The notes below the pieces were generated by a model that searched no databases, was not told where the DNA came from, and saw nothing but the letters and a program-made list of their open reading frames with translations. From Bryobacterales bacterium (GTDB taxonomy: Bacteria; Acidobacteriota; Terriglobia; Bryobacterales; Bryobacteraceae), in contig DNFG01000290.1 of assembly GCA_003487005.1 (NCBI GenBank), positions 2,272-12,982 on the forward strand: a stretch of 10,711 bases of DNA. Direction: 5' to 3'. The position numbers and the translations under genes are program-made. Shown piece after piece: positions 1 through 7,370 of the stretch. Numbering within the stretch: the stretch's first letter is position 1; each line of letters opens with the position of its first letter.

Positions 1-587
1 ACTGGACCCGTGTGATACACCGCCGCCTCCCCCGTCCAGATCATCGAATGAAAAGGGAACGAACCCACCAACTGCTTGAAAAACAAGAGATCCCCCGGTA
101 GCGCCCGCCCCAGTTCCCGTCCCAGCAAAAAAGCGTTCCGTCTCATCAGATGTTCCGCGTCCGCGAACGCCCGGAAGGCCCCGTTCTCGAGATCCGCCTC
201 CCGGAACGGCCCCCCGCGGACCCGGAAAATCCGGTCCCGCAGTCGCGGCGCCGGGTACCGCGCCTCCCGGACATCCCCCAGCGGAGGCAACGCCCGCAAT
301 CCCGCCGCCCGCGCCCACTCCCCGTCATGCCGCCGCAACGCCTCCCGGTAGCAAAACCGGAGCAGCGCCGCGCAATCCACCACGTCCACCGGCAACTTCG
401 GAAACGACACAAACACCGATTCCGCCAGCCACACCGTCCACCCCCGGAACGCCTCCTGATCCGCCCTCTCCCGCAACCTGAGAAAGTCCGGAAACCCGTC
501 TCCGTAACTGTCCGTCAGCGCCAGCGACTCGCGCCCCCACGCGCGGACGGCAGCAACCGGAACCAGCAGCGCCTCGCGTCTCGTCAT
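1..587 (-). CDS. DUF1175 family exported protein (YfaT-like), 3' end off window
   Basis: The visible 195 residues match the DUF1175 family (E. coli YfaT). Members have a papain/NlpC-P60-like arrangement and often sit beside alpha-2-macroglobulin (YfaS-like) genes; no enzymatic activity is established. Seen here: a short hydrophobic leader after MTRRE (twin-arginine-like, residues 2-17); a D-x-x-x-DGFPD acidic loop at 26-34 resembling a calcium-binding loop; the DCAALLRF motif with candidate nucleophile Cys72; NAFLLGRELGRALPGDLLFF (151-170); and HSMIW with candidate His180, then YHTG. I chose the ATG at 587 because GGAG lies 6 nt upstream. An in-frame ATG at 599 has no ribosome binding site. 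The gene is divergent from the M19 dipeptidase. Its codons end mostly in G (GCG, CGG, GGG), unlike the C-ending codons across the divergent gap. An alpha-2-macroglobulin gene to the left would fit but is not visible. The family call is by recognition of motifs. Confidence 0.8.
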   Translation of the reverse strand, partial: MTRREALLVPVAAVRAWGRESLALTDSYGDGFPDFLRLRERADQEAFRGWTVWLAESVFVSFPKLPVDVVDCAALLRFCYREALRRHDGEWARAAGLRALPPLGDVREARYPAPRLRDRIFRVRGGPFREADLENGAFRAFADAEHLMRRNAFLLGRELGRALPGDLLFFKQLVGSFPFHSMIWTGEAAVYHTGP

Positions 588-638
588 TCGGAACTCCATC
601 ATAACGGGTTTTTTCGCGCTACGATTGCTGAATTAACC

Positions 639-1703
639 ATGAAATCCGTCGCTGTCCTGCTCCTCGCCTCCGTCATCGCCGCCACCGCCCAAACCCGCCC
701 GGTCACGGACGAAGAAGTCCTCCGCGTCCACCGCTCCGCCCTGATCATCGACGGCCACAACGACGTCACCAGCAAGACCGTCGCCGGCTTCGACATCGCC
801 AAATCCACCACCGAAGGCCACACCGACATCCCCCGCCTCCGCCAGGGCAACATCGGCGCCCAGTTCTTCGCCGCTTACGTCGGCGTCAATTACATCGACG
901 AACGCCAGAGCGCCCATCGCGCCCTCCAGATGATCGACACCATCCGCCACGACATTGTCGGAAAGAACCCCCAGCACTTCGCCCTCGCCACCACCGCCGC
1001 TGAAATCGAAGCCGCCCGCAAACAGGGCCGGATCGCCGCCCTGATCGGCATCGAAGGCGGCCATGCCATCGAAGACGACCTCCGCCTCCTCCGCCAGTTC
1101 CACAATCTGGGCGTCCGCTATCTCAGCTTCACCCACACCCGCCATCTCGCCTGGGCCGGCAGTTCCGGCGAAGTCGGCAACCCCGGCCTCAACGATTTCG
1201 GCCGCTCCGTCGTCGCCGAAATGAACCGCCTCGGCATGATGATCGACGTCTCCCACATCTCCAGCCAGACCCTCGCCGACACCCTCGCCGTCACCCTCGC
1301 CCCCGTCTTCGCCTCCCACTCGTCCTGCCGCGCCCTCGCCAATGTCCCGCGCAATCTGACCGACGCCGAAATCCGGGCCATCGCCAAGGGCGGCGGCGTC
1401 ATCATGGTCAACTTCTACTGCCAGTTCCTGACCGGACGGCCCAAATCGAAAGCAACCATCGACGATGTTGTTGCCCACATCGACCACGTCCGCAAAATCG
1501 GAGGCGTCGGGGCCGTTGGACTCGGCAGCGACTTCGACGGCATCGACTGCGCGCCCGCGGGCCTCGAAGATGTCTCAAAGATGCCGAATCTGACGCGCAA
1601 ACTGCTCGAAAAAGGCTATTCCGAACGCGATATCCACCAGATCTACGGCGGCAATTTCCTCCGCTTCATGCGCGCGGTGGAGCAAGCGGCAGCGTCCCGG
1701 TAA
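639..1703 (+). CDS. Secreted membrane dipeptidase, peptidase family M19
   Basis: Zinc-dependent dipeptidase of the renal dipeptidase family (354 aa), a TIM-barrel amidohydrolase-superfamily enzyme. Relatives hydrolyse dipeptides, including ones with D-residues at the second position. A Sec signal peptide is visible (residues 1-17, cleavage likely after ATA). Metal and catalytic residues are all in place: HxD (His40, Asp42) in IIDGHNDV, bridging Glu139 in IGIEGGHAIED, His206 in IDVSH, His227 in FASHSSCRA, and Asp298 in GLGSDFDG. Length is normal for secreted bacterial members. The start at 639 is set by the signal peptide; the frame stays open upstream to about 150 but that part is an Arg/Pro-rich shadow of the opposite gene. 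There is no Shine-Dalgarno, but TACGAT lies at 620-625. The 3' end overlaps the opposing CoA-binding gene by 38 bp. Substrate in this organism is unknown; cell-wall-derived dipeptides are an inference. Confidence 0.93.
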   Translation: MKSVAVLLLASVIAATAQTRPVTDEEVLRVHRSALIIDGHNDVTSKTVAGFDIAKSTTEGHTDIPRLRQGNIGAQFFAAYVGVNYIDERQSAHRALQMIDTIRHDIVGKNPQHFALATTAAEIEAARKQGRIAALIGIEGGHAIEDDLRLLRQFHNLGVRYLSFTHTRHLAWAGSSGEVGNPGLNDFGRSVVAEMNRLGMMIDVSHISSQTLADTLAVTLAPVFASHSSCRALANVPRNLTDAEIRAIAKGGGVIMVNFYCQFLTGRPKSKATIDDVVAHIDHVRKIGGVGAVGLGSDFDGIDCAPAGLEDVSKMPNLTRKLLEKGYSERDIHQIYGGNFLRFMRAVEQAAASR

Positions 1704-2154
1704 TCCGCCGGAACCCCCGGTGCAGCGCGTGGATCAGCCCCGGGTTCGGCAGGAACATGAACGGGCACTCGCCCTCGATCACCTTCAGATTCAACGCCTT
1801 CGCCGCCGCCACCGCCTCCGGCGTCACCGCCCCCAACGCCACGCTCTTGTAGAGCCACACCATCCCGATCCCCGCCTCCGCGCACTCCCGGACCACCTGT
1901 TCGCTCGCTTGCGGAGGATTGAGCAGCAGCGCCGCCTTCGGCCTCGGCGCCGGGATTTCCAGCACCGTCCTGAACGCCGGAACCCCTTCAATGTCAGCCG
2001 CTTCCGGGTGCACCGGCACCACGTCATAACCCCGCCCGGCCAACTCCCGGAACAGCATCCGGCTGAAGTCCTTCGACCCCCGCGACACCCCCACGAACGC
2101 GATCCGTTTCTCCGCCAGAAAGGCATCAATCAGTTCACGGCTGGTTTGAGACAT
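1666..2154 (-). CDS. CoA-binding domain protein (YccU-like Rossmann fold)
   Basis: A 162-aa single-domain protein of the CoA_binding_2/YccU type, related to the nucleotide-binding domain of succinyl-CoA synthetase alpha. Visible hallmarks: FVGVSRGSKDFSRMLFREL (20-38) as the glycine/serine-rich loop, RGYDVVPVHP (41-50), VWLYKSVA (99-106) where the family usually has the 'vWlq' strand, and the EGECPFMF segment (127-134) near the end, where relatives carry a Cys-Pro. Family members bind CoA but their cellular role is not defined. The ATG at 2154 is chosen because the Rossmann core begins soon after; AGGGAGG lies about 12 nt upstream. It is divergent from the D-threonine aldolase gene (37 bp between starts), and its last 38 bp lie inside the M19 dipeptidase coding sequence on the other strand. 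Codons are mainly G-ending. Confidence 0.85.
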   Translation of the reverse strand: MSQTSRELIDAFLAEKRIAFVGVSRGSKDFSRMLFRELAGRGYDVVPVHPEAADIEGVPAFRTVLEIPAPRPKAALLLNPPQASEQVVRECAEAGIGMVWLYKSVALGAVTPEAVAAAKALNLKVIEGECPFMFLPNPGLIHALHRGFRRITGTLPLAPPRA

Positions 2155-2191
2155 GCAGATCCGATTCCTCCCTGCTATTCTGTCATGAATC

Positions 2192-3343
2192 ATGACCAGC
2201 AGGCGTGTCTTCTTTCTGACTCCCGGTCTCGCGACCGCCACCCTCCGGGCGGTCCCCAAACGCCGGGAAGATCTGCCCACTCCGGCGCTGATCGTCGAAT
2301 TGGACAAACTCGAAGCCAATCTCGCCAAAATGGCCGGGCATTTGAAGGCTTCCGGCCTCGCTTTCCGCCCCCACGCGAAGACCCACAAAACCCCTGAAAT
2401 CGCCGTCATGTGCCAGAAAGCCGGCGCGGTGGGCAACTGCGCCGCCAAACTAAGCGAAGCCGCCGCCCTCGCCGAGGGCGGCGCCACCGGCCTGCTCGTC
2501 ACCACCGCCGTCATCGGCCGCAACAAGATCCTCGAAGGCATTCAACTCGCCAAAAAGCGCCCCGAAACCATCTTTTGTGTCGATCAGAACCAGAATGCGA
2601 GCGATTGGGACGCTGCCGCCCGGGCCGCCGGCATCCGCGTCAATCTCGCCCTCGACCTCTGGGTCGGCCGCCGGACCGGCATCGAATGTGGCCAACCCGC
2701 CCTCGAACTCGCCCGCCACGTCAGCCGTCTCAAGAACGTCCGCCTCCAAGGTCTCCAGGCGTACTCCGGGCCGTCGTCCCACCGCCGCGGCTTTGAAGCC
2801 CGCGCCGCCGCCACCAAGGAAGCCATGGCCGGGGCCGTCGAGACGCGCCACCTGCTCGAGCGCGACGGCATCCCCTGTTCCTGGCTCAGCGGCGGTTCCA
2901 CCGGTACATGGAATATCGACCCCCAAATTAAAGGCATCACTGAACTTCAGCCCGGCAGTTTCCTGTTCATGGACATCGACTACCGCCGGATCGGCGCCGC
3001 CGGGTCGGAGGAGTTCCACGACTTCCAGCAGTCGCTGTTCGTGATCTGCACTGTCGTCAGCCAGCCGAAACCCGACCTCGCGATCACCGACGGCGGCTAC
3101 AAAGCCTTCGCCGCCGACCGCGGTTATGGACCCGAACTGCGCGGCCGCGCGGACGTCAAAGTCGGCTTCGGCGGCGATGAACACGGCTCTTTGGCCGCCA
3201 GCGGAGCCAAAGTGGGCGACCGCCTCGAGTTCGTCGTTCCCCACTGCGACCCGACCGTGAACCTTTACGACACCCTCTACGCTGTCCGGGGCGACTTCGT
3301 CGAAGCCGCCTGGCGGATTTCAGCCCGCGGGCGGAGTCAGTAA
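2192..3343 (+). CDS. D-threonine aldolase / D-serine dehydratase family PLP enzyme with Tat-like leader
   Basis: A fold-type III PLP enzyme (383 aa): alanine-racemase-like N-terminal barrel plus the C-terminal D-Ser dehydratase-like domain. Relatives cleave D-threonine and other D-beta-hydroxy-alpha-amino acids to glycine and an aldehyde, or dehydrate D-serine, using PLP and a divalent metal. Seen: the PLP lysine in RPHAKTHK (Lys63); the substrate/PLP region SGGSTGTW; DEHGSL near the C-terminus; and HCDPTVNLYD with metal ligands His351 and Asp353. His-x-Asp is the pattern of bacterial D-threonine aldolases, whereas D-serine dehydratases have His-x-Cys. Before the conserved LPTPAL start (28-33) is an extra leader, TSRRVFFLTPGLATATLRA, resembling a twin-arginine signal. 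There is no other in-frame ATG and no Shine-Dalgarno; TATTCT lies at 2176-2181. The last 24 bp overlap the opposing membrane gene. Exact substrate is not decided by sequence. Confidence 0.88.
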   Translation: MTSRRVFFLTPGLATATLRAVPKRREDLPTPALIVELDKLEANLAKMAGHLKASGLAFRPHAKTHKTPEIAVMCQKAGAVGNCAAKLSEAAALAEGGATGLLVTTAVIGRNKILEGIQLAKKRPETIFCVDQNQNASDWDAAARAAGIRVNLALDLWVGRRTGIECGQPALELARHVSRLKNVRLQGLQAYSGPSSHRRGFEARAAATKEAMAGAVETRHLLERDGIPCSWLSGGSTGTWNIDPQIKGITELQPGSFLFMDIDYRRIGAAGSEEFHDFQQSLFVICTVVSQPKPDLAITDGGYKAFAADRGYGPELRGRADVKVGFGGDEHGSLAASGAKVGDRLEFVVPHCDPTVNLYDTLYAVRGDFVEAAWRISARGRSQ

Positions 3344-4081
3344 CGGCCGGCCGAGCAGCGCCACGGCCAGCGTCAGCAGGAAGACGAAAGCCCAGCCTGC
3401 CGCCACCCCGATCACGGCTTTCCGAGACCCGCTGAGCCACGCCACCACGGGCAACCCCTGCAGCGCGTGCAGGCCCAGGAAATGAGCGATCCGCAGGTCG
3501 CCGTTCGTTAAACTCCAGTTCACAAAGAAGATCCCGCGCGCGCCGTCCGGCGCGCCGACCGTGTGAGCGCCGTTGGCCACCATCAGAAAGCCCTGCAGGC
3601 CGGCCACGATGAAGATGCCGAGTCCGAGGCGGATCCCCAGCAGCAGCGGCGCCTTCAGCGCCGGAGCGTCGCTCCAGTAGAGCCACAGAATCCAGGCCGC
3701 CGCCAGCGTGTTCGCGAGGATCAGAATGCCCATGATGGCGAAAAGAACCGCGTTCAGCGGCGTGGAATTGTTGAAATGCGACGGCACGCCCCGCGCTGCC
3801 TGCAGCAGGATGATCACGATCTCCCCGGCCATCGCCACGGCCACCGTCCGGCGCGCCGCCGCCAGACCGGGCAATCCCCGTTCGAGCGGCGACAGAAGGC
3901 AGGCCACGGTGAAGAGGTAGATCGCCACCGAAAGCGTGAATTTGGCGGGCTTGAACCAGGCATTGACCCCGGTGATCAGCCTCGGATCGACCGCCGCCAA
4001 CAGCACACAGACCACAAACAGCGCCAGCATCACCACCGCCAGCGCCAGAATCATCGGTTCGCGTTGAAAAACCCGGTTCAT
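3320..4081 (-). CDS. Seven-helix integral membrane protein, function unknown
   Basis: A 253-aa very hydrophobic protein with about seven predicted membrane segments (roughly 10-30, 47-64, 79-97, 111-136, 146-167, 196-215, 222-245). I recognise the type from uncharacterised bacterial membrane proteins but know no assigned function. Conserved-looking polar motifs sit at helix ends: NAWFKPAKF (40-48), QAARGVPSHFNNSTPLN (94-110), NGAHTVGAPDG (170-180) and DLRIAHFLGLHALQ (195-208). The four histidines at 102, 173, 200 and 205 could be ligands for a metal or haem, which is inference only. Its start codon overlaps the stop of the ABA4-like gene (ATGA, 4078-4081), so the two are probably translationally coupled and made in fixed ratio. 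The 3' end overlaps the D-threonine aldolase gene. Codons are mostly G-ending. Confidence 0.85.
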   Translation of the reverse strand: MNRVFQREPMILALAVVMLALFVVCVLLAAVDPRLITGVNAWFKPAKFTLSVAIYLFTVACLLSPLERGLPGLAAARRTVAVAMAGEIVIILLQAARGVPSHFNNSTPLNAVLFAIMGILILANTLAAAWILWLYWSDAPALKAPLLLGIRLGLGIFIVAGLQGFLMVANGAHTVGAPDGARGIFFVNWSLTNGDLRIAHFLGLHALQGLPVVAWLSGSRKAVIGVAAGWAFVFLLTLAVALLGRPLLTPPAG

Positions 4082-4509
4082 TCGCCCTCCTCCAGCAGCC
4101 ACCGCCGCCGCTTCGTGACCCGGAGAATCAGATACATCAGCAGTCCCACCGGGCCCAGCATGAATGTCAGAAACAGGCAGAAAACCACGGGCGGATGGGG
4201 CAAATCGAGGCGCTGGGCGTCGCGAACCTCCCAGGCGCCGGCGAACAGGTCGAACGCCAGATAGTGGATCCACCCGCCCAGCAGCACCCAGGGATTCTTG
4301 AAGAGAGCCGCCACCTGATCGAGGCTCCCGAAGCCGCCTCCGCTGTCGAGATTTGCCGCCAAAAGGCCCAGATACACCGCCGAAAGCGGCACAACAAAGG
4401 CTAAAGGCACCAATCTTCGCGTCCAGATCCACTTCGGGAACAGCATCAACAGGATCCAGGCGGGCAGGACCGCCGAGTTCGCGATGGTAAAGCCGAGTTC
4501 GGGTGTCAT
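4078..4509 (-). CDS. ABA4-like family membrane protein (DUF4281)
   Basis: A 143-aa protein matching the ABA4-like family. Plant ABA4 is needed for neoxanthin synthesis; bacterial members are uncharacterised. Seen: an N-terminal helix after MTPELGFTIAN (about 9-26), a second helix (33-52), the family signature FGSLDQVAALF and then GGWIHYLAFDLFAGAWEVRDA (78-98), and LTFMLGPVGLLMYLILR (114-130), with a basic tail. The start at 4509 is preferred because MTPEL matches the usual family beginning. An alternative GTG at 4539 has GAGG 8 nt upstream and would add 10 residues. The downstream seven-helix gene starts inside its stop codon. The gap of 60 bp to the upstream small exported-protein gene allows one transcript. 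Carotenoid involvement should not be assumed. Confidence 0.85.
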   Translation of the reverse strand: MTPELGFTIANSAVLPAWILLMLFPKWIWTRRLVPLAFVVPLSAVYLGLLAANLDSGGGFGSLDQVAALFKNPWVLLGGWIHYLAFDLFAGAWEVRDAQRLDLPHPPVVFCLFLTFMLGPVGLLMYLILRVTKRRRWLLEEGE

Positions 4510-4569
4510 CACACAAGCGCCGTCAGTGGATTGTGCCACAAACCCGGCCTCGAACCCAAGAGCCCGGCG

Positions 4570-5061
4570 CTAGTGCTTGATCTTCTCTATTTCATCCAGG
4601 GAGATTGGGGGTTTGCCTTTCATGTCCTTCACGATGGAGAGGACGCGGGGGGAGGGGTCGTAGAGGCGGACGATTTCGTCCGTGATATCAACGATTTGGA
4701 CGCCGGGGGCGTGGAAATCGCAGTCCGGGGCGATGGCCTGGACGCCGGCGCGGGCGGCGGCTTCGGGGAGGCGGTCCTGGACGTGGGCGAGGAGATCGGT
4801 GACGGGGACGCGGCTGAAGCCCTGGCGGTGGAGTTGGCGCTGGCGGGTCTGGCCCCAGTCCTCCAACTCCTTGATTTTGGCTGAGTTGCCGGCGGCCTTG
4901 GCGGCTTTGTGTTCCTCCATTTTGGCGCGGAGGGGCGCCTGGGCGTACTCGGAGTGGGTGTAGGCGACGGCGATGGCGCGGGTGTCGTAGACGCCGATCC
5001 GGAGGGGTTGCTGGGCGGCGAGCGGGAGGCTCAGAGCCGCGAGAATGATCATGAAGCGCAT
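4570..5061 (-). CDS. Small exported protein with Skp/OmpH-like N-terminus, function unknown
   Basis: A 163-aa protein with a clear Sec signal peptide (1-16, MRFMIILAALSLPLAA followed by QQ). The mature start, LRIGVYDTRAIAVAY (20-34), resembles the first strand of OmpH/Skp periplasmic chaperones. A charged helical stretch (about 40-80) rich in Lys, Glu, Gln and Ala follows, shorter than the coiled coil of true Skp. The C-terminal half, with DCDFHAPGVQIVDITDEIV (113-131) and DPSPRVLSIVKDM, does not look like Skp, so I treat the family as unknown. The start at 5061 is well supported: AAAGGAG lies 7 nt upstream. The 78-bp gap after the winged-helix regulator gene holds phased TTTC repeats and a possible CACAAT -10 box at 5084-5089, so the gene may have its own regulated promoter. 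Confidence 0.75.
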   Translation of the reverse strand: MRFMIILAALSLPLAAQQPLRIGVYDTRAIAVAYTHSEYAQAPLRAKMEEHKAAKAAGNSAKIKELEDWGQTRQRQLHRQGFSRVPVTDLLAHVQDRLPEAAARAGVQAIAPDCDFHAPGVQIVDITDEIVRLYDPSPRVLSIVKDMKGKPPISLDEIEKIKH

Positions 5062-5093
5062 CGAAATGCTCCTTTCTGGGGGCATTGTGCAGC

Positions 5094-5132
5094 GAAAATG
5101 CGCCAGAAAGTGCTTCGGAAAGGTTTCGGAAA
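5094..5132 (-). promoter_or_regulatory. Phased TTTC direct repeats, candidate regulator-binding site
   Basis: Reading the minus strand, TTTCCGAA occurs at 5132-5125 and again at 5121-5114. Weaker copies follow: TTTCTGGC at 5109-5102 and TTTCGCT beginning at 5097. The TTTC starts are spaced 11, 12 and 12 bp, about one helical turn. The array begins 8 bp after the regulator's stop codon and ends about 33 bp before the ATG of the small exported protein. Winged-helix regulators of the OmpR/ToxR/CadC class commonly bind tandem direct repeats on one DNA face, so the neighbouring regulator is the natural candidate; that link is inference. Confidence 0.4.
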
Positions 5133-5139
5133 CGCTGAT

Positions 5140-5958
5140 TCAGGGTTTCGCGAGGACGAGATGGCTCCGGATACGGGCGGCGATCTGGCTGGAGGCGGCG
5201 GAGAGGTCGGCTGAGGGGGATTCGAGGGTTTCGGCCCAGATCAGTTTGCCGGAGTGGACATCGGCGAGGCGGGCGGTGATCCGGACGGAGTCGCTGGCGG
5301 GTTGCAGAGCGCCTTCGAGGACGACATCGAGGCCGAGAACCCGGGCCATGATGGACGAAGGGATGGCGAAGCGGCGGTAGCGGGCGACGGTGGAGGGGGA
5401 GATGACGCGCATGCCGCCGGTGCGAACGAGTTCGGCGACGATCTGTTCATTCAGGGCGGCGGGCAGGCTTCCCGGCAGGGTGGCGTCGAGGGGTTCGAAG
5501 GGGAGGACGGCGATCTGGGCCATCCGCTCGCCGGGCGGGAGGTAGCGCGAGGGGAGGTAGAACTGCCACCAGATGAAGACTGCGAGGGCGAGCAGGGCGG
5601 CGGCGGGGATCCACAGGCGGGGTTTGACGGGCGCGGGCTTTGGGGCGGCGGCGGCGGCGAAGCGGTAACCGCGTTTGGGGATGGTTTCGATGTAGCGGGG
5701 GGTGTCGCCATCGTCGCCGAGGGCTTTGCGGAGGATGGAGATATTGCGGGCGAGGCCGATCTCCTCGACGGTGGTACCGGGCCAGACGAGTTGGAGGAGG
5801 GTGGCTTTGTCGACGATCTGTCCGCGGCGTTCGAGCAGGACGTGGAGGGTGTCGATGGCCTTGGGGACGAGCGGGACGGGTTGGCCGTCGCGGAAGAGCT
5901 GGCGCTGGGCCGGGTCGTAGCGGAAGGGGCCGAATTCTTGGAGGTCAGCGCCGGGCAC
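5140..5958 (-). CDS. CadC/ToxR-type transmembrane winged-helix transcriptional regulator
   Basis: A 272-aa one-component membrane regulator. Residues 8-102 form an OmpR/PhoB-type winged helix (GPFRYDPAQRQLFRDGQPV at the start, LVWPGTTVEEIGLARNIS in the recognition-helix region, RYIETIPKRGYRFAA as the wing). A Pro/Lys linker follows, then one membrane helix (about 115-135), and an outer domain (145-272) beginning IAVLPFEPL and containing LVRTGGMRVISPSTVARY and DVVLEGALQ. That outer domain resembles the TolB-N-like/FlgO-like region often found on such regulators; there are no TPR repeats. The domain order implies that an envelope signal is passed to cytoplasmic DNA binding. I chose the GTG at 5958: it lies just before the domain, and TACAAT sits 6 nt upstream with no Shine-Dalgarno. 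A TTG at 6033 would overlap the enolase gene by 56 bp. It follows the enolase-superfamily gene by 19 bp. Confidence 0.85.
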   Translation of the reverse strand: MPGADLQEFGPFRYDPAQRQLFRDGQPVPLVPKAIDTLHVLLERRGQIVDKATLLQLVWPGTTVEEIGLARNISILRKALGDDGDTPRYIETIPKRGYRFAAAAAPKPAPVKPRLWIPAAALLALAVFIWWQFYLPSRYLPPGERMAQIAVLPFEPLDATLPGSLPAALNEQIVAELVRTGGMRVISPSTVARYRRFAIPSSIMARVLGLDVVLEGALQPASDSVRITARLADVHSGKLIWAETLESPSADLSAASSQIAARIRSHLVLAKP

Positions 5959-5977
5959 GGTTTGATTGTATGACGCG

Positions 5978-5980
<3 letters not shown>
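5958..5980 (-). promoter_or_regulatory. Palindrome TGACGCGTCA plus TACAAT box at regulator start
   Basis: A perfect 10-bp palindrome TGACGCGTCA occupies 5971-5980 and contains the TGA stop of the enolase-superfamily gene. On the minus strand it directly abuts TACAAT (5970-5965), a good -10 match, which is 6 nt from the regulator's GTG. The layout suggests an internal, possibly leaderless promoter for the regulator with an operator next to it. No convincing -35 element is present at 16-18 bp. Operator function and autoregulation are inference. Confidence 0.35.
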
Positions 5981-7234
<1,254 letters not shown>

Positions 7235-7370
7235 GGCCGGGACCAGACTATCACGAGAGGGGGGGAGTTGAGCCGGCGGATTCATGGATGGAGCCAGGCC
7301 GGCGTGCGCGAAGAGGTGGGCCCGGAATGTCGAAAGCCGTGGGGGTATGCTGATGGCTATAGGAGGGCGC

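Noticed and set aside
150..638. Long in-frame N-terminal extension of the M19 dipeptidase
   Set aside because: The extension is Arg/Pro-rich, lies antisense to the DUF1175 gene and precedes a clear signal peptide starting at 639.
633..1487. 284-codon open frame on the minus strand opposite the M19 gene
   Set aside because: Gly/Asp/Val-rich low-complexity composition is typical of the mirror frame of a C-ending-codon gene; all M19 catalytic motifs are on the other strand.
2155..2541. Upstream extension of the CoA-binding protein
   Set aside because: It runs through the divergent start region and into the D-threonine aldolase coding sequence; a start with an SD lies at 2154.
3323..3353. GCCCGCGGGC and CGGCCGGCCG palindromes as a terminator
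   Set aside because: Neither has a loop or a following T-run, and the first lies inside coding sequence of both genes.
5254..5973. 239-codon plus-strand frame opposite the regulator
   Set aside because: Gly/Asp/Glu-rich shadow frame; the winged-helix and membrane segments are clear on the minus strand.
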